DNA of 27,770 nucleotides from Apostichopus parvimensis (lineage: Eukaryota > Echinodermata > Holothuroidea > Aspidochirotida > Stichopodidae), in assembly GCA_000934455.1 (NCBI GenBank), contig KN892252.1, forward strand, positions 2,081-29,850, given 5' to 3'. A program made the translations under genes and the position numbers. Positions 19,816 through 27,770 of this stretch are shown here, piece after piece. Numbering within the stretch: the stretch's first letter is position 1; each line of letters begins with the position of its first letter. The notes under the pieces are model-generated. The model worked only from the letters and a program-made list of their open reading frames with translations, made no database searches and was not told the DNA's origin.

Positions 19816-22800
19816 CTGGGGGAGAAAGAACAAAGCAGTAAATCAATGACAACCAGGAAAAAATTATCATGAACCATACCTGAAGAGAATCACAATCATG
19901 TTTGGACAGAGATTTTAACTTTTGGCCTCAATCTCTCTTTCTCTCTCACCCCCTCCCCTTTTGAAACTATTGATTTAAATTTTCCACAATGTGGTGGCAG
20001 GATACTTAGCCCTTAAAGAAAAGGTATGATATAAAAAAACATAATGTATCCATAATGACCAACAAAATTTCACTGTGAAATGATTACATAAAACATGAAA
20101 ATTTGTGGGACACCAAATCTTATGTATTAGTTTGTTTATCTACTCAGTAGGAGCATGCACATGGTTTTAAACATTTTGATCTGTTAAACAGATCATGTAT
20201 AAATATTCTAATTTAAATGGCAATGATGCAAAATTACATGACGCACCGTTTATTTTTTAGTGTGTAACAGCCTCTGTCAATGCTACCTGTATTATTACAC
20301 ATCATTGTAACAACAGTAACAGTAACAACAGCCTGATCATCAATGTTAATAATATTTACCTTGCGGCGATGTAACCACTGTTTTCCTCTTAATTTGTCTT
20401 ACGGCTGGCAGATTTGGACTTTTTGATGTTGAATTATTTGTCGTTAAAGGAGAATGGAAGCCTTTACTTTTTCCCCTCACCATCAATGGAGTCTTCCTGG
20501 TTAGAGTAGTAGGTGCTGTGTTTTCATTGGCTAAAATATGATAAATTATGCAACATAGACAGAAACTTAGATGGAATAAATAAATCAAGTTTTAAAGTGA
20601 GTTGAGTTTTAATTAAAATTTGCTTCTGATAGGGTTGCACATTTACCTGGAAGTTCAAATGTTTCCCAGCTGGCTGGAAAATAGTGGCATATGACAAAAC
20701 CAGGGTTTCATCACACGAACACAATCCTCTGAAAATTAGAGTGCCCAAAAATGATACTGTGCTAAACATTGCTACAAATTTTCAACACTAACTTGTTTGA
20801 GGTCCTCACCCTAAAAACCATTTGAACACAAATAGTTTGGATAGAACAGGATTCCAACCAATGAAACCAAGATTGAAATCCTGGCCCTCAGTTTTGAATT
20901 ATTCCTTTACCTGATAATTACCCAGACATGGGTTGGAGTAACAGATGAATTTCTCAGTAATAGAAAATGCTTTGAATTTGGCAGCAAAAACATGAGCTAG
21001 CATTCTTCTTTTTTTTTACTTTCTAGCACATTTGTAAGCAATACTGCAGACTTTCAAACACAAGTGATAGTTCATTATTATAGCCCTGGTCTAAATTTGT
21101 CAACTTTCCTTGTATTTGTTAAACAAAGTTGCTTATTACATGTCACTGCAGGATAACTACAAGCAAAACAGCAACACAAAGTAAAAATAGTACTAAAGCT
21201 CTATAAACTATGGAAATAGGAAGAATTCAAACTTTCAACCGCTCTGAAAAGGTAAAATTCATCCTCCTCCCCTCCCCCACCTCCTCACAACCTCCACACA
21301 ATCTGACCAAAATATAGTTTCCCCTGACATTTTCTAAACACAATATTTCTCTTAGGCTTTTGCATCTCAAATTTTATCCTTTGCTAAATTTAAACCAAAA
21401 GCAAACATATCATACATATTTCAGATACATAAAGTTATTTTCTCAACTGCACATATAAATTACCTGTTTTGGGGGTCTTCAACTGTTTGTCACCTGTTGC
21501 TTTCTTTTCTTTCCTTGGGGTCTTTGAATGTTTTCCCCCGACTGTCTTCTTCTGATTATTGACCTTTTTTGGTGCTTTTTCTTCACTTCCTTTCCTCTTT
21601 TTCTTTTTAGGAGAAAAACTGAAGTCTTCATCCTCTGCATCATCATCATCATTGCTGCCATCACTGGCATCATCTTGAATGATGAGAAGAAAAAATAGGT
21701 TTCAACTGCTCTTAATACCACCCTTTAAACCCAGCCCCCACCCCCTCCCCCAATTTGTTTTCTATTATCCAAATTAAAGTCGTTGACTTCTTTGATATAC
21801 CATTAAACCAAAACTCAACTGCTTCATCAATAACACACAATAGTGAACAGTCAAAAATGGTAAACAATCCATAATGTAAACAAAATTGTCAATGTGTAGT
21901 AATACATAAAGAGGTCTCCAAGCAGTGACAGACATTTTTTTCAAGCATGTTGTCACAAAATGCTTGAAAAACAAAATAAAATCCAGTCTAAAACAGATAT
22001 TTTTGTCTTTTTTCGTTTACATTTTTATTTTTTCTCAGTTTAATCAAGTGTTGCTTCTGGAAAATTATTTTTGGGTCTTTTTTAAAGGATTATTAATTTT
22101 AACCTACAAAATTGAGAAATATAGCACCATTTTGCACCCCTTATACCCCAGGCCAGGACGGCGATCACTGTGTAAGTAACATATCAATGAATAATGGGCC
22201 GAAATGGGTCTAGGTGAAAATGCCCGGCCGGTTTTATGACCCAGTCCGCCCCTGCCTTCAAGGTTGGTTTGTTTTACTGAGGGTTTGATTCATGGTCCAA
22301 TCTACTGGACAAACATTTACTTAAAAATAGAAACTTGATGAGGGAGAACAGGGAGGGGTTTCCCCCAGTGCTGCCCAACTTTGTGCTTATGACTCCACAT
22401 AATACCTGCTTTAAATTCATCATCACTGTCTCCGTCAGCAGTCTCTTCAAATTCTCCATCTTCATCACTGTCCTCTAAGACTTGCCTCTGTTTTTTAGCA
22501 GCTGTTGTAGCAGCCCTTCTTTTGCTTCTTCCATTGTTGTGATTGACCTCTGACCCAGCTGGTATTGTTTCTATCACCCTAATTTCATCTTCTGAATCTG
22601 TTATTTTGCTGTTTTTTGTAGGTAAGACTTCACATGTGTTTCTGTCTGCTAAGGCTTCTGTTACATCTACAGCGTCTCTCTCTTCTAAATAACAAAACAA
22701 TACATTACGATTTATATATTTGTATATCATGTTTGTATATCATGCGCCTTAGAGCAATTTCTGATTGGATAAGGCACTATAGAAATTTTGTAAAATAAAT

Positions 22801-25414
22801 AAATAATAAACTATAATAAAAAAAGGTTCACACTTATTTCCCTGGAATGCAAGCTGAAAGCGATCAGAGATGTTTGCTTTCTTTTGAGGCAGCTGCATGA
22901 CTGGAAGGATTCAAATAATCAGTGTGTGTTTTCAGCTTTTTGCAGCTCACAGGTCTTTCACATAGTAATAATTGTTTAAGGGTTAGAATGTCAGTAATAC
23001 TGATAATTCCATGTAAGAATATTGGCACTGACATTATCATGAAACATGCACATCATATGATTCATAAAAAAAAATTAGAGATCTATGTTAAAGAGGTTAG
23101 TAACTAAGCATGTATGATGCTTTGCCTTTTTAATTTCAAATACAAGCAACTAACCTTCTACATCTTTATACTTAAAGTAACAATCTTTCTAAGTCAGCAT
23201 CATAGAGACATTGAAACTGCCACCCGATGGATTCCTAACTCATAAAGAGATCCACGTATTAGTAATGTAATATTACATGTGGAACTTGGGAGTACAGAGA
23301 TGATAAGAGGTACCATAACACTGCATTTAAATTTAACCAATGTCAGCTTCTTATTAAAACATGAAAAGCTTCTTTCTATTTTTGCTTTCTTCTAGTCTTG
23401 TGGGCAAAACAAAGCTCCAAATTGCTTCCGTAACTCCATCATGACACAAAAGTTGTGATATGATTATTAATCCTAAGATATTTATTTCCTTTCTTTAACA
23501 TAGATAACTACTGTAACTACCTGGTATGTGAATGTCTGCAACAACCTTCTCACATCGTATGGATTCTTCTTTCACATCCCCGGTCACTCTTGATGCCTCT
23601 CGTTCATTCGATTCCTTCTGATCTTGAGAAGCAGTTTCCACTTTTGAAATCTCCAAGGCCAACTCTAATTCCTTGTCAAATATCCTGTCATCAACAGCCT
23701 TCCTAAATGTGTGAAAATGAGATGATGTGAGCCTGGGCCACACTCAGGCAAATGAATTAAGATGAATCAGTTGGTTGCGAGATCCCCATCAATGTGTGGA
23801 CACATGAAGCATACATACATACATGATATAACATAAAATAATTTCATTCAAAGTCTTAAAGTTAATATTCAGCGTGTTAATGAGACTTCCAAAGCAGTGA
23901 ATGAATATATTTTAGGACTGATCACTGGGAACTGTTTGTATTTTAATTCAGAACATTAAACAACATTCAAATGTCACTGAACATAGCTAATAGCTGTATA
24001 TCTGTCATTTAGCCTCTGAAGAAGATCCTGCTAGGATCGAAACGTCAGGCCAACTTACTTTTACACATTCTCCTACACAGGCTCTCTAGTGGATAAGCAG
24101 TTTGCTAACAGTTTTATTTTATTTTGGTATATCTGTGGCGGGTAAATCAGAAATGAGGGCAGTCTTTCATCTTTACCTTTCTTTTGGAGTTTTCCTTCCT
24201 GTTTCTTTGGCTTTCTGTTTATCTGGCTGTCGCTTAGAACTTTTCACATCTCGTTTATCTTTTTTGGTTTTCTTACTAGCCGGTGGCGTGAAACTGGCAA
24301 AATCCTCTTTATTTGAAACAGAAAAGTAGAATGTGAGGAACAACGATTGTCAACATTAGAAACATTAAATTCAGTCATCTGTGATTCTCCATACATACAA
24401 AAACATACAAATCATTTATCAAATCATTTCATGCCATTCAAAACCATGATTGTCTGTCATACTTCTCTATGGCAACATACAACATGTTCTCTGCAGATCT
24501 CTTAAAACAGGCCAATTATCATGCAAATAATACTGCCAATGATAATTTATTTTAAACTGCAACTGAGTGAAATCATGAATGCTCATGTAAGGAAGGATAA
24601 ATTGGAGAAATGTAAAGTACAAATTTTCTTGAACATTGATAAAAAAAATTTTGTAAAACGAAAATGCAGCATCATTTTTAAGGACATTGACTGACAATGG
24701 ATCAATCTAACCTGATTTGGCTGTAATACCTTTGATGAGCAATGCACAAAGGTGAATAGATGATTGGTCTGAAGTGTATAAATATTGATAATATCCTTCC
24801 AACAGAAGAAATTTGAAAGTTACCCTATTTGAGGGTTGAGATTATTTTCAAATGTCATTTTCTCTACCCATATAACATCACATAAATAATTGTTATTTAA
24901 TAATAGGTCGTACAAGAAAGCTCGACCATTCATGGATGCCTTATCAAGCCACTGAGAAGTAAAAATTCAAGTATTTGACAGTAAATAAGAAGAGGCTCTT
25001 ACCATCACTGTCATCATTGACATCAAATGTAGTATAAGAAACTTCCCTCTTTGATCTGGAGAGGCAACAATAGTAAAGCTAGTAATACTCAATAGTAATA
25101 CTAATAGTAAGCCTAGTACTTAGGCTTAGGAGAACTGTAGCCTAATATTCTTGGCATTTTATGTATGATATATGTAAGAAATATGTGAATTAATATGGGT
25201 ATGTTTAATATTGTTTATTTCCCTTGAAGCCGAGGAGAATAATGAATTGTGCGAGCTTCACTATTAATACCCTGGATAGCCTATGCCTAATTGTAGACCC
25301 TACTGACACTGTGTAGTAACGTAGGCTCTGCATGGTTAGCCTACTGTGGATGTGGGTAGGCAAAGACAAAATGTAACGTTTGTTTTACCGCCTGGGTCTG
25401 TTAGCCTCAGTCAT
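19694..25414 (-). CDS. RAD51AP1: RAD51-associated protein 1 (complete, 8 exons)
   Basis: Nuclear DNA-binding cofactor of homologous recombination; family members bind RAD51 and DNA and promote strand invasion. Exons on the minus strand: 25414-25389, 25055-25003, 24306-24177, 23702-23521, 22684-22406, 21673-21464, 20530-20360 and 19815-19694, all GT–AG. They total 1173 bases, 390 residues plus TGA. The N terminus MTEANRPRRSKREVSYTTFD (then DVNDDSDEDF) parallels human MVRPVRHKKPVNYSQFD...DSDDDF. The middle has DKELELALEISK (compare QRDLEVALALSVKE) and GRSKRRAATTAAKKQRQVLE with acidic SDED runs. The C-terminal QPFRLGLSRFARVKPLHG matches the RAD51-binding motif QSLRLGLSRLARVKPLH. The protein is longer than human (335–352). 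No WVPP motif is seen before the C-terminal motif. Confidence 0.95.
20360..20530 (-). CDS. RAD51AP1: RAD51AP1-like exon 7
   Basis: Residues 294–350 plus one base: a basic Ser/Thr/Pro-rich linker (ANENTAPTTLTRKTPLMVRG..., KSPNLPAVRQIKRKTVVTSP). Phase (G|CC at the start, G| at the end) fits both neighbours. In vertebrates the equivalent segment ends with KKPKWVPP; here it is IKRKTVVTSPQ. Confidence 0.9.
20531..21463 (-). other. Intron 6 of RAD51AP1-like gene
   Basis: 933 bases, AT-rich. A pyrimidine-rich stretch with CCTCCCC at about 21261–21295 is the only notable composition change. No repeat array or conserved frame is seen; the minus-strand frame 20524–20769 is non-homologous. Confidence 0.6.
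21464..21673 (-). CDS. RAD51AP1: RAD51AP1-like exon 6
   Basis: Residues 224–293. Acidic start (DDASDGSNDDDDAEDEDFSF), then Lys-rich SPKKKKRKGSEEKAPKKVNN and KTPRKEKKATGDKQLKTPKT. It parallels the vertebrate order of an acidic ...SEDNDEDFS stretch followed by KSKVKEIKKKEVKVKSP. It looks like a nuclear-localisation and DNA-binding basic region. Several S/T-P sites. Confidence 0.93.
21674..22405 (-). other. Intron 5 of RAD51AP1-like gene
   Basis: 732 bases. A moderately GC-rich block at about 22130–22260 (CACCCCTTATACCCCAGG..., GCCCGGCCGG, CCCAGTCCGCCCCTGCC) contrasts with its AT-rich surroundings and is probably a decayed transposable element. Frames within it are not supported as exons. Confidence 0.5.
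22406..22684 (-). CDS. RAD51AP1: RAD51AP1-like exon 5
   Basis: Residues 131–223: ...ITDSEDEIRVIETIPAGSEV, then GRSKRRAATTAAKKQRQVLE and DSDEDGEFEETADGDSDDEF. The basic-Ala block followed by acidic Ser-Asp repeats matches human GKRKAASKAAAQQRKILLEGSDGD. EIRVIETI has the hydrophobic-plus-acidic make-up of a SUMO-interacting motif (inference only). Confidence 0.94.
22735..22815 (+). mobile_element. Short retroposon-tail-like fragment with hairpin
   Basis: GCGCCTTAGAGCAATTTCTG then ATTGGATAAGGCACTATAGA and an (AAAT)n tail. GCCTTA (22746–22751) can pair with TAAGGC (22770–22775). A stem closed by GCGCC/GGCAC followed by a short A/T-rich tail resembles the 3' ends of many invertebrate SINEs and CR1/L2-like LINEs. 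No body is recognised upstream. It lies in intron 4 of the RAD51AP1-like gene. Confidence 0.5.
22816..23520 (-). other. Rest of intron 4 of RAD51AP1-like gene
   Basis: About 700 bases of AT-rich sequence with no repeat, exon or structured element that I can support. Donor at 23520 (G|GTAGTT). Confidence 0.6.
23521..23702 (-). CDS. RAD51AP1: RAD51AP1-like exon 4
   Basis: Completes Arg 70 and encodes residues 71–130. KAVDDRIFDKELELALEISK aligns with vertebrate MALDDKLYQRDLEVALALSVKE, the most conserved internal block. A Glu/Ser-rich linker follows. Acceptor ACATTTAG; donor G|GTAGTT. Confidence 0.95.
24006..24115 (+). mobile_element. Hammerhead-like, Penelope-type element fragment
   Basis: GCCT-CTGAAGAA-GATCC-TGCTA-GGATC-GAAA-CGTC-AGGC at 24012–24050. 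GATCC/GGATC is a perfect 5-bp stem; GCCT (24012–24015) pairs with AGGC (24047–24050). CTGA and GAAA sit where the hammerhead core has them, with GUC before the outer stem. The core has one extra A compared with CUGANGA. Such motifs are described in Penelope-like retroelements. The following sequence to about 24115 looks like the same old insertion. It lies in intron 3, antisense to the RAD51AP1-like gene. Confidence 0.55.
24177..24306 (-). CDS. RAD51AP1: RAD51AP1-like exon 3
   Basis: Completes Glu 27 (G|AG) and encodes residues 28–69: DFASFTPPASKKTKKDKRDV then KSSKRQPDKQKAKETGRKTP. It matches vertebrate DDFVSATVPLNKKSRT. I placed the acceptor at AAAG|AGGATTTT; the alternative two bases later leads to a stop. 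Confidence 0.93.
24307..25002 (-). other. Intron 2 of RAD51AP1-like gene
   Basis: 696 bases, AT-rich. The minus frame 24467–24697 is hydrophobic/aromatic low-complexity and has no exon signals. Nothing else is seen. Confidence 0.6.
25003..25055 (-). CDS. RAD51AP1: RAD51AP1-like exon 2
   Basis: Completes Arg 9 (CG|A) and encodes residues 10–26, SKREVSYTTFDVNDDSD. The V-x-Y-x-x-F-D plus acidic Ser pattern is the conserved RAD51AP1 N-terminal motif. Acceptor CTCTCCAG; donor G|GTAAGA. Confidence 0.94.
25389..25414 (-). CDS. RAD51AP1: RAD51AP1-like exon 1 with start codon
   Basis: ATG ACT GAG GCT AAC AGA CCC AGG CG|GTAAAA. This gives MTEANRPR plus a split Arg, and its phase fits exon 2. The R-P-x-R pattern mirrors human MVRPVRHKK, which supports this 26-base coding exon even though it is too short to detect by length. 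Confidence 0.88.
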
Positions 25415-25720
25415 GATGCACACGTACATAAAAAAGATTACTAAATCTTTTACGGATAAATCAAGGGCATGAATAACTCAAATCATGTTAGTTTCTCCAT
25501 GGGCCTTCGTTGGGTTTGCTCGGTACTCTCACGAATTGAGTTTTCAAAACATACATAGCCTAAATATTAACCGCAAAAATGGTCACTTGACAGTACTTTC
25601 TGGCGCTCTTCAGCGCTTAAACTTTAAGTACTTCATGCTTGATTGACAGCTCGCTGACTGTTGTATCACCAATTGAAGCAGTAGGGAGCTGTTAAATTCT
25701 AAATAGGGCAAAACAGCAGC
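25415..25720 (-). promoter_or_regulatory. Probable 5' UTR/promoter of RAD51AP1-like gene
   Basis: Less AT-rich than the flanks, with GGCGCTCTTCAGCGC (25602–25616; GCGCT/AGCGC inverted repeat) about 190 bases upstream of the ATG. GGCGC words could serve E2F-type factors, which would suit an S-phase repair gene, but that is speculation. No TATA box is convincing. Confidence 0.35.
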
Positions 25721-27070
25721 TCTCTGCTGGAAGATAGCTAATTTTAAGGTACGTTGCAGTGAACACATAGAGATGTTAAAAAGTAGTTAAAATGTAGTGA
25801 GATGTTAAAATGTAGTTCTTCCTCTTGTAAGAACAGATGAAAATGTAGTGTTAAAATGTAGTGAAATGTAGTGTAAAGTGATTACTTTAGTTTGTGACAT
25901 CTTGAAATATTCAACGCTTGGTGGCCATCGACATAGAAATGTCCGTTTCCTTCGATCTATTTCTCACAATTTTACTTTTGGAAAACATTACTTCACAGCA
26001 GATGGAGCGCTAAATAAACATTTCAAATGTTTTGCAATTCATGGGTGAATATTAAAATAAAACTGTTCCAGAATAATAAAACTATTTTTGAAGGAAAGGA
26101 AGATTGAAAAGTGTTTGCCATGAAGTCGATGATTTCAAAGATTATGATTATCTGGCAAATATGTTCTCTCCAAACAATTATATTTTAAGATCACCTAGCA
26201 ATTGTCGAGTGTGTGTTTTTTTTTCCATCTTGTCGTTCGATTTAATATCCTATTAATTGCATTGTACAAACTAAATGCTTTCAGCTACAAATTCCTAGTT
26301 TCTTCTTTTTTAGTCAGTCATTGAAGTAACTGACCGGAATGAAAGGACCAATACAAGCAAGGAAATGTTAAATGCCTGTTAGAGAGGAGTGGGGTCCTGA
26401 GGTATGGAGTGAGGACTGTGGGGGTAACGTGGGGGTAAAATCTAACAATGCAATACCAAAAACAACGTGACAGCATTATTTCTATGTTACTAATTCCAAG
26501 TTTTCATTTTATTAATTGTGACATCAAAATAACATGTAACAATAACTTTAATATGTGGAATTTCATTAAACCATCTTTGCAGGTTTCCAATATTTCATTC
26601 TTTTCTTTTCTTCTGTCAGTTCAAGATAGACATAACCTACAAATATTTTTTACAAATATGATTAAAACATCAGGTGCTCTCAATAACTGTACTGTGGTGT
26701 AACTTAACAAGAAATTAGAGACATCCAGAATATGAAAAATGATGAACATGATTCAGGATAAGGAAAGGTCATGAAAAAAATCACAACCAGGAAATAAATT
26801 GTCAGAGCTCTGAAGAGTTTAAGTCATTTAAGGTGATCTGTTTTATCCTCATAAAATAACAAACCTAATTTAACTGTTTTTTTCAAACTATTGTGTAAGA
26901 TTTTGAATCCTTATAGGAATTTTGAATTTTCCATAACAATTTTTTTAAAAAGCAAAAGGTGCTTGGAAAGCAAATGGAATGGGATTGGGAAGGCAGTGGA
27001 GGGGAGGGTTACTCCCATCACCTATGCCATTATAACCTTTTTGAAAATTGGCATTAATGTAAAACCCTTC
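25721..27070. other. Intergenic region
   Basis: AT-rich sequence between RAD51AP1-like and CCDC59-like genes. It has several TTAAAATGTAG words at 25783–25875 and a 19-base word at 25821–25839 repeated at 27136–27154. The + frames 26448–26702 and 26891–27145 have no recognised homology. Confidence 0.5.
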
Positions 27071-27076
27071 TTTATT
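27071..27076 (-). terminator. Poly(A) signal AATAAA (-), candidate for CCDC59-like gene
   Basis: On the minus strand this reads CCAAATAAAGAAG, about 520 bases after the CCDC59-like stop codon. It is the first AATAAA seen downstream in that direction. This would put the unexplained frame at 27157–27408 inside the 3' UTR. Confidence 0.4.
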
Positions 27077-27594
27077 TGGTTGCATGGGAAAGGTACAAAT
27101 TTCACCATTAAAGGTATGGCTCTTATGCCAATGTGCCTCTTGTAAGAACAGATGCTTTAACTCCTTCTGTATGAATCAAACGCTTCTTCTGTTTCGTATT
27201 CACAGAGACCACAATTTGTGACACCCAATGCTACCACATCCTTGCATGCACTAACATCAGTTGCACAACTTCTTTGCAACCATTGATTTCGCCCCCAAAC
27301 ACTTACAACTCCAACATAGTGTGTGTTTAAAGTTTGCCCTTTAAGTTCCATCCATCCATCTCCTATGACTTTGCCCCTTCTTAACGAGACCACTTCTGTG
27401 TGCATCATAATAGTGCTTTCTATCTTGAATGGACAAACAATTCACATAATGTTCTTGGCTCCATCTTGCTCTCAAAGACTCGATGAATACAAGCAACACT
27501 CATGATGAATCATTGTGTATTTCACCATTCAGGAATCTGGAATCCAATTTCAAATCTGTCGACCACAATCTTTTTTTCTTCAGTCGCTCACTGT

Positions 27595-27759
27595 TCAATC
27601 TCCTTGGGCCTTTATCTTCTCCAGCAAAAAATCAATTTGGTGTTTCATGATTGGCTGCCCTCTTTTTGTCCTCTGGTTGAATTTTTTATTCCTTTCCATT
27701 TTCTTCTTCTTGTAATTCCCTAAAGCCCTCTCTCGACTAACCCTCTCCTCCTGCATAGC
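27595..27759 (-). CDS. CCDC59: CCDC59/TAP26-like, last coding exon (5' partial)
   Basis: Minus-strand frame ending with TGA at 27597–27595. It contains ERALGNYKKKKMERNKKFNQ, RTKRGQPIMKHQIDFLLEKI and KAQGD. This matches the C terminus of vertebrate CCDC59 (TTF-1-associated protein 26): QYKKKKMEVF...KTKKGQP...MEYLLQKIQEK. The protein is a nuclear co-factor of TTF-1 in vertebrates and is related to yeast Fyv7, an rRNA-processing factor. An in-frame TAG lies at 27762–27760, so the exon must start at an acceptor at or after that AG (CACTAG|GC or ATGCAG|GA). The upstream exons are beyond the window. The in-frame ATG at 27756 is not thought to be the start. Confidence 0.82.
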   Translation of the reverse strand, partial: AMQEERVSRERALGNYKKKKMERNKKFNQRTKRGQPIMKHQIDFLLEKIKAQGD

Positions 27760-27770
27760 CTAGTGATACG

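Noticed and set aside
22317..22730. 137-codon minus frame taken as a whole gene
   Set aside because: Only 22684–22406 is coding (RAD51AP1-like exon 5); the Met at its start lies in the intron.
27502..27723. Plus-strand frames of 73 and 66 codons
   Set aside because: Antisense shadows of the CCDC59-like last exon, which has a clear family match on the minus strand.

Overview
The window is animal genomic DNA: AT-rich, with intron-split genes, GT–AG splice sites, consistent reading phase across exons, many minisatellites, a tRNA-derived SINE, a hAT-like MITE and one assembly gap. The three genes recognised (GCC1/GCC88-like, RAD51AP1-like, CCDC59/TAP26-like), together with the repeat types, suggest an invertebrate deuterostome, perhaps an echinoderm. 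The species cannot be fixed from the sequence alone.

Left part (1–~18.95 kb), + strand: a large gene for a GRIP-domain golgin of the GCC1 (GCC88) type. Sixteen coding exons were rebuilt from 887 to the stop at 15081. They give 692 residues (a leading split codon, then all exons in frame); about the first 36 residues lie upstream of the window. The protein is coiled coil for most of its length and ends in a GRIP domain, which docks such golgins on trans-Golgi membranes through ARL1. Its introns carry at least four minisatellite arrays (about 80–103 bp, 57–60 bp, 80 bp and 182–187 bp units), a complete minus-strand SINE and a 270-base N gap. One array starts at, and includes copies of, the exon's own 5' splice site. 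The long 3' region holds a 297-bp MITE with a perfect 8-bp target duplication and a further degenerate minisatellite.

Middle part (~18.95–25.4 kb), - strand: a complete eight-exon gene for a RAD51AP1-like homologous-recombination factor of 390 residues, convergent with the golgin gene. The N-terminal motif and the C-terminal RAD51-binding motif are both clear. The two genes appear to end tail to tail, with opposing AATAAA signals about 30 bp apart. One RAD51AP1 intron contains, on the + strand, a transposon-like fragment whose fold resembles a hammerhead ribozyme.

Right part (25.4–27.77 kb): about 2.2 kb of promoter and 3'-UTR sequence, then the last coding exon of a CCDC59/TAP26-like gene on the - strand, cut by the window edge.

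The genes are housekeeping genes (Golgi tethering, DNA repair, a nuclear TTF-1/ribosome-biogenesis-associated protein) with no evident shared pathway. I found no new multi-gene system. The most unusual items are the splice-donor-containing minisatellite, the hammerhead-like motif, the many-exon structure of GCC1, and the absence of a WVPP motif from the RAD51AP1 homologue.
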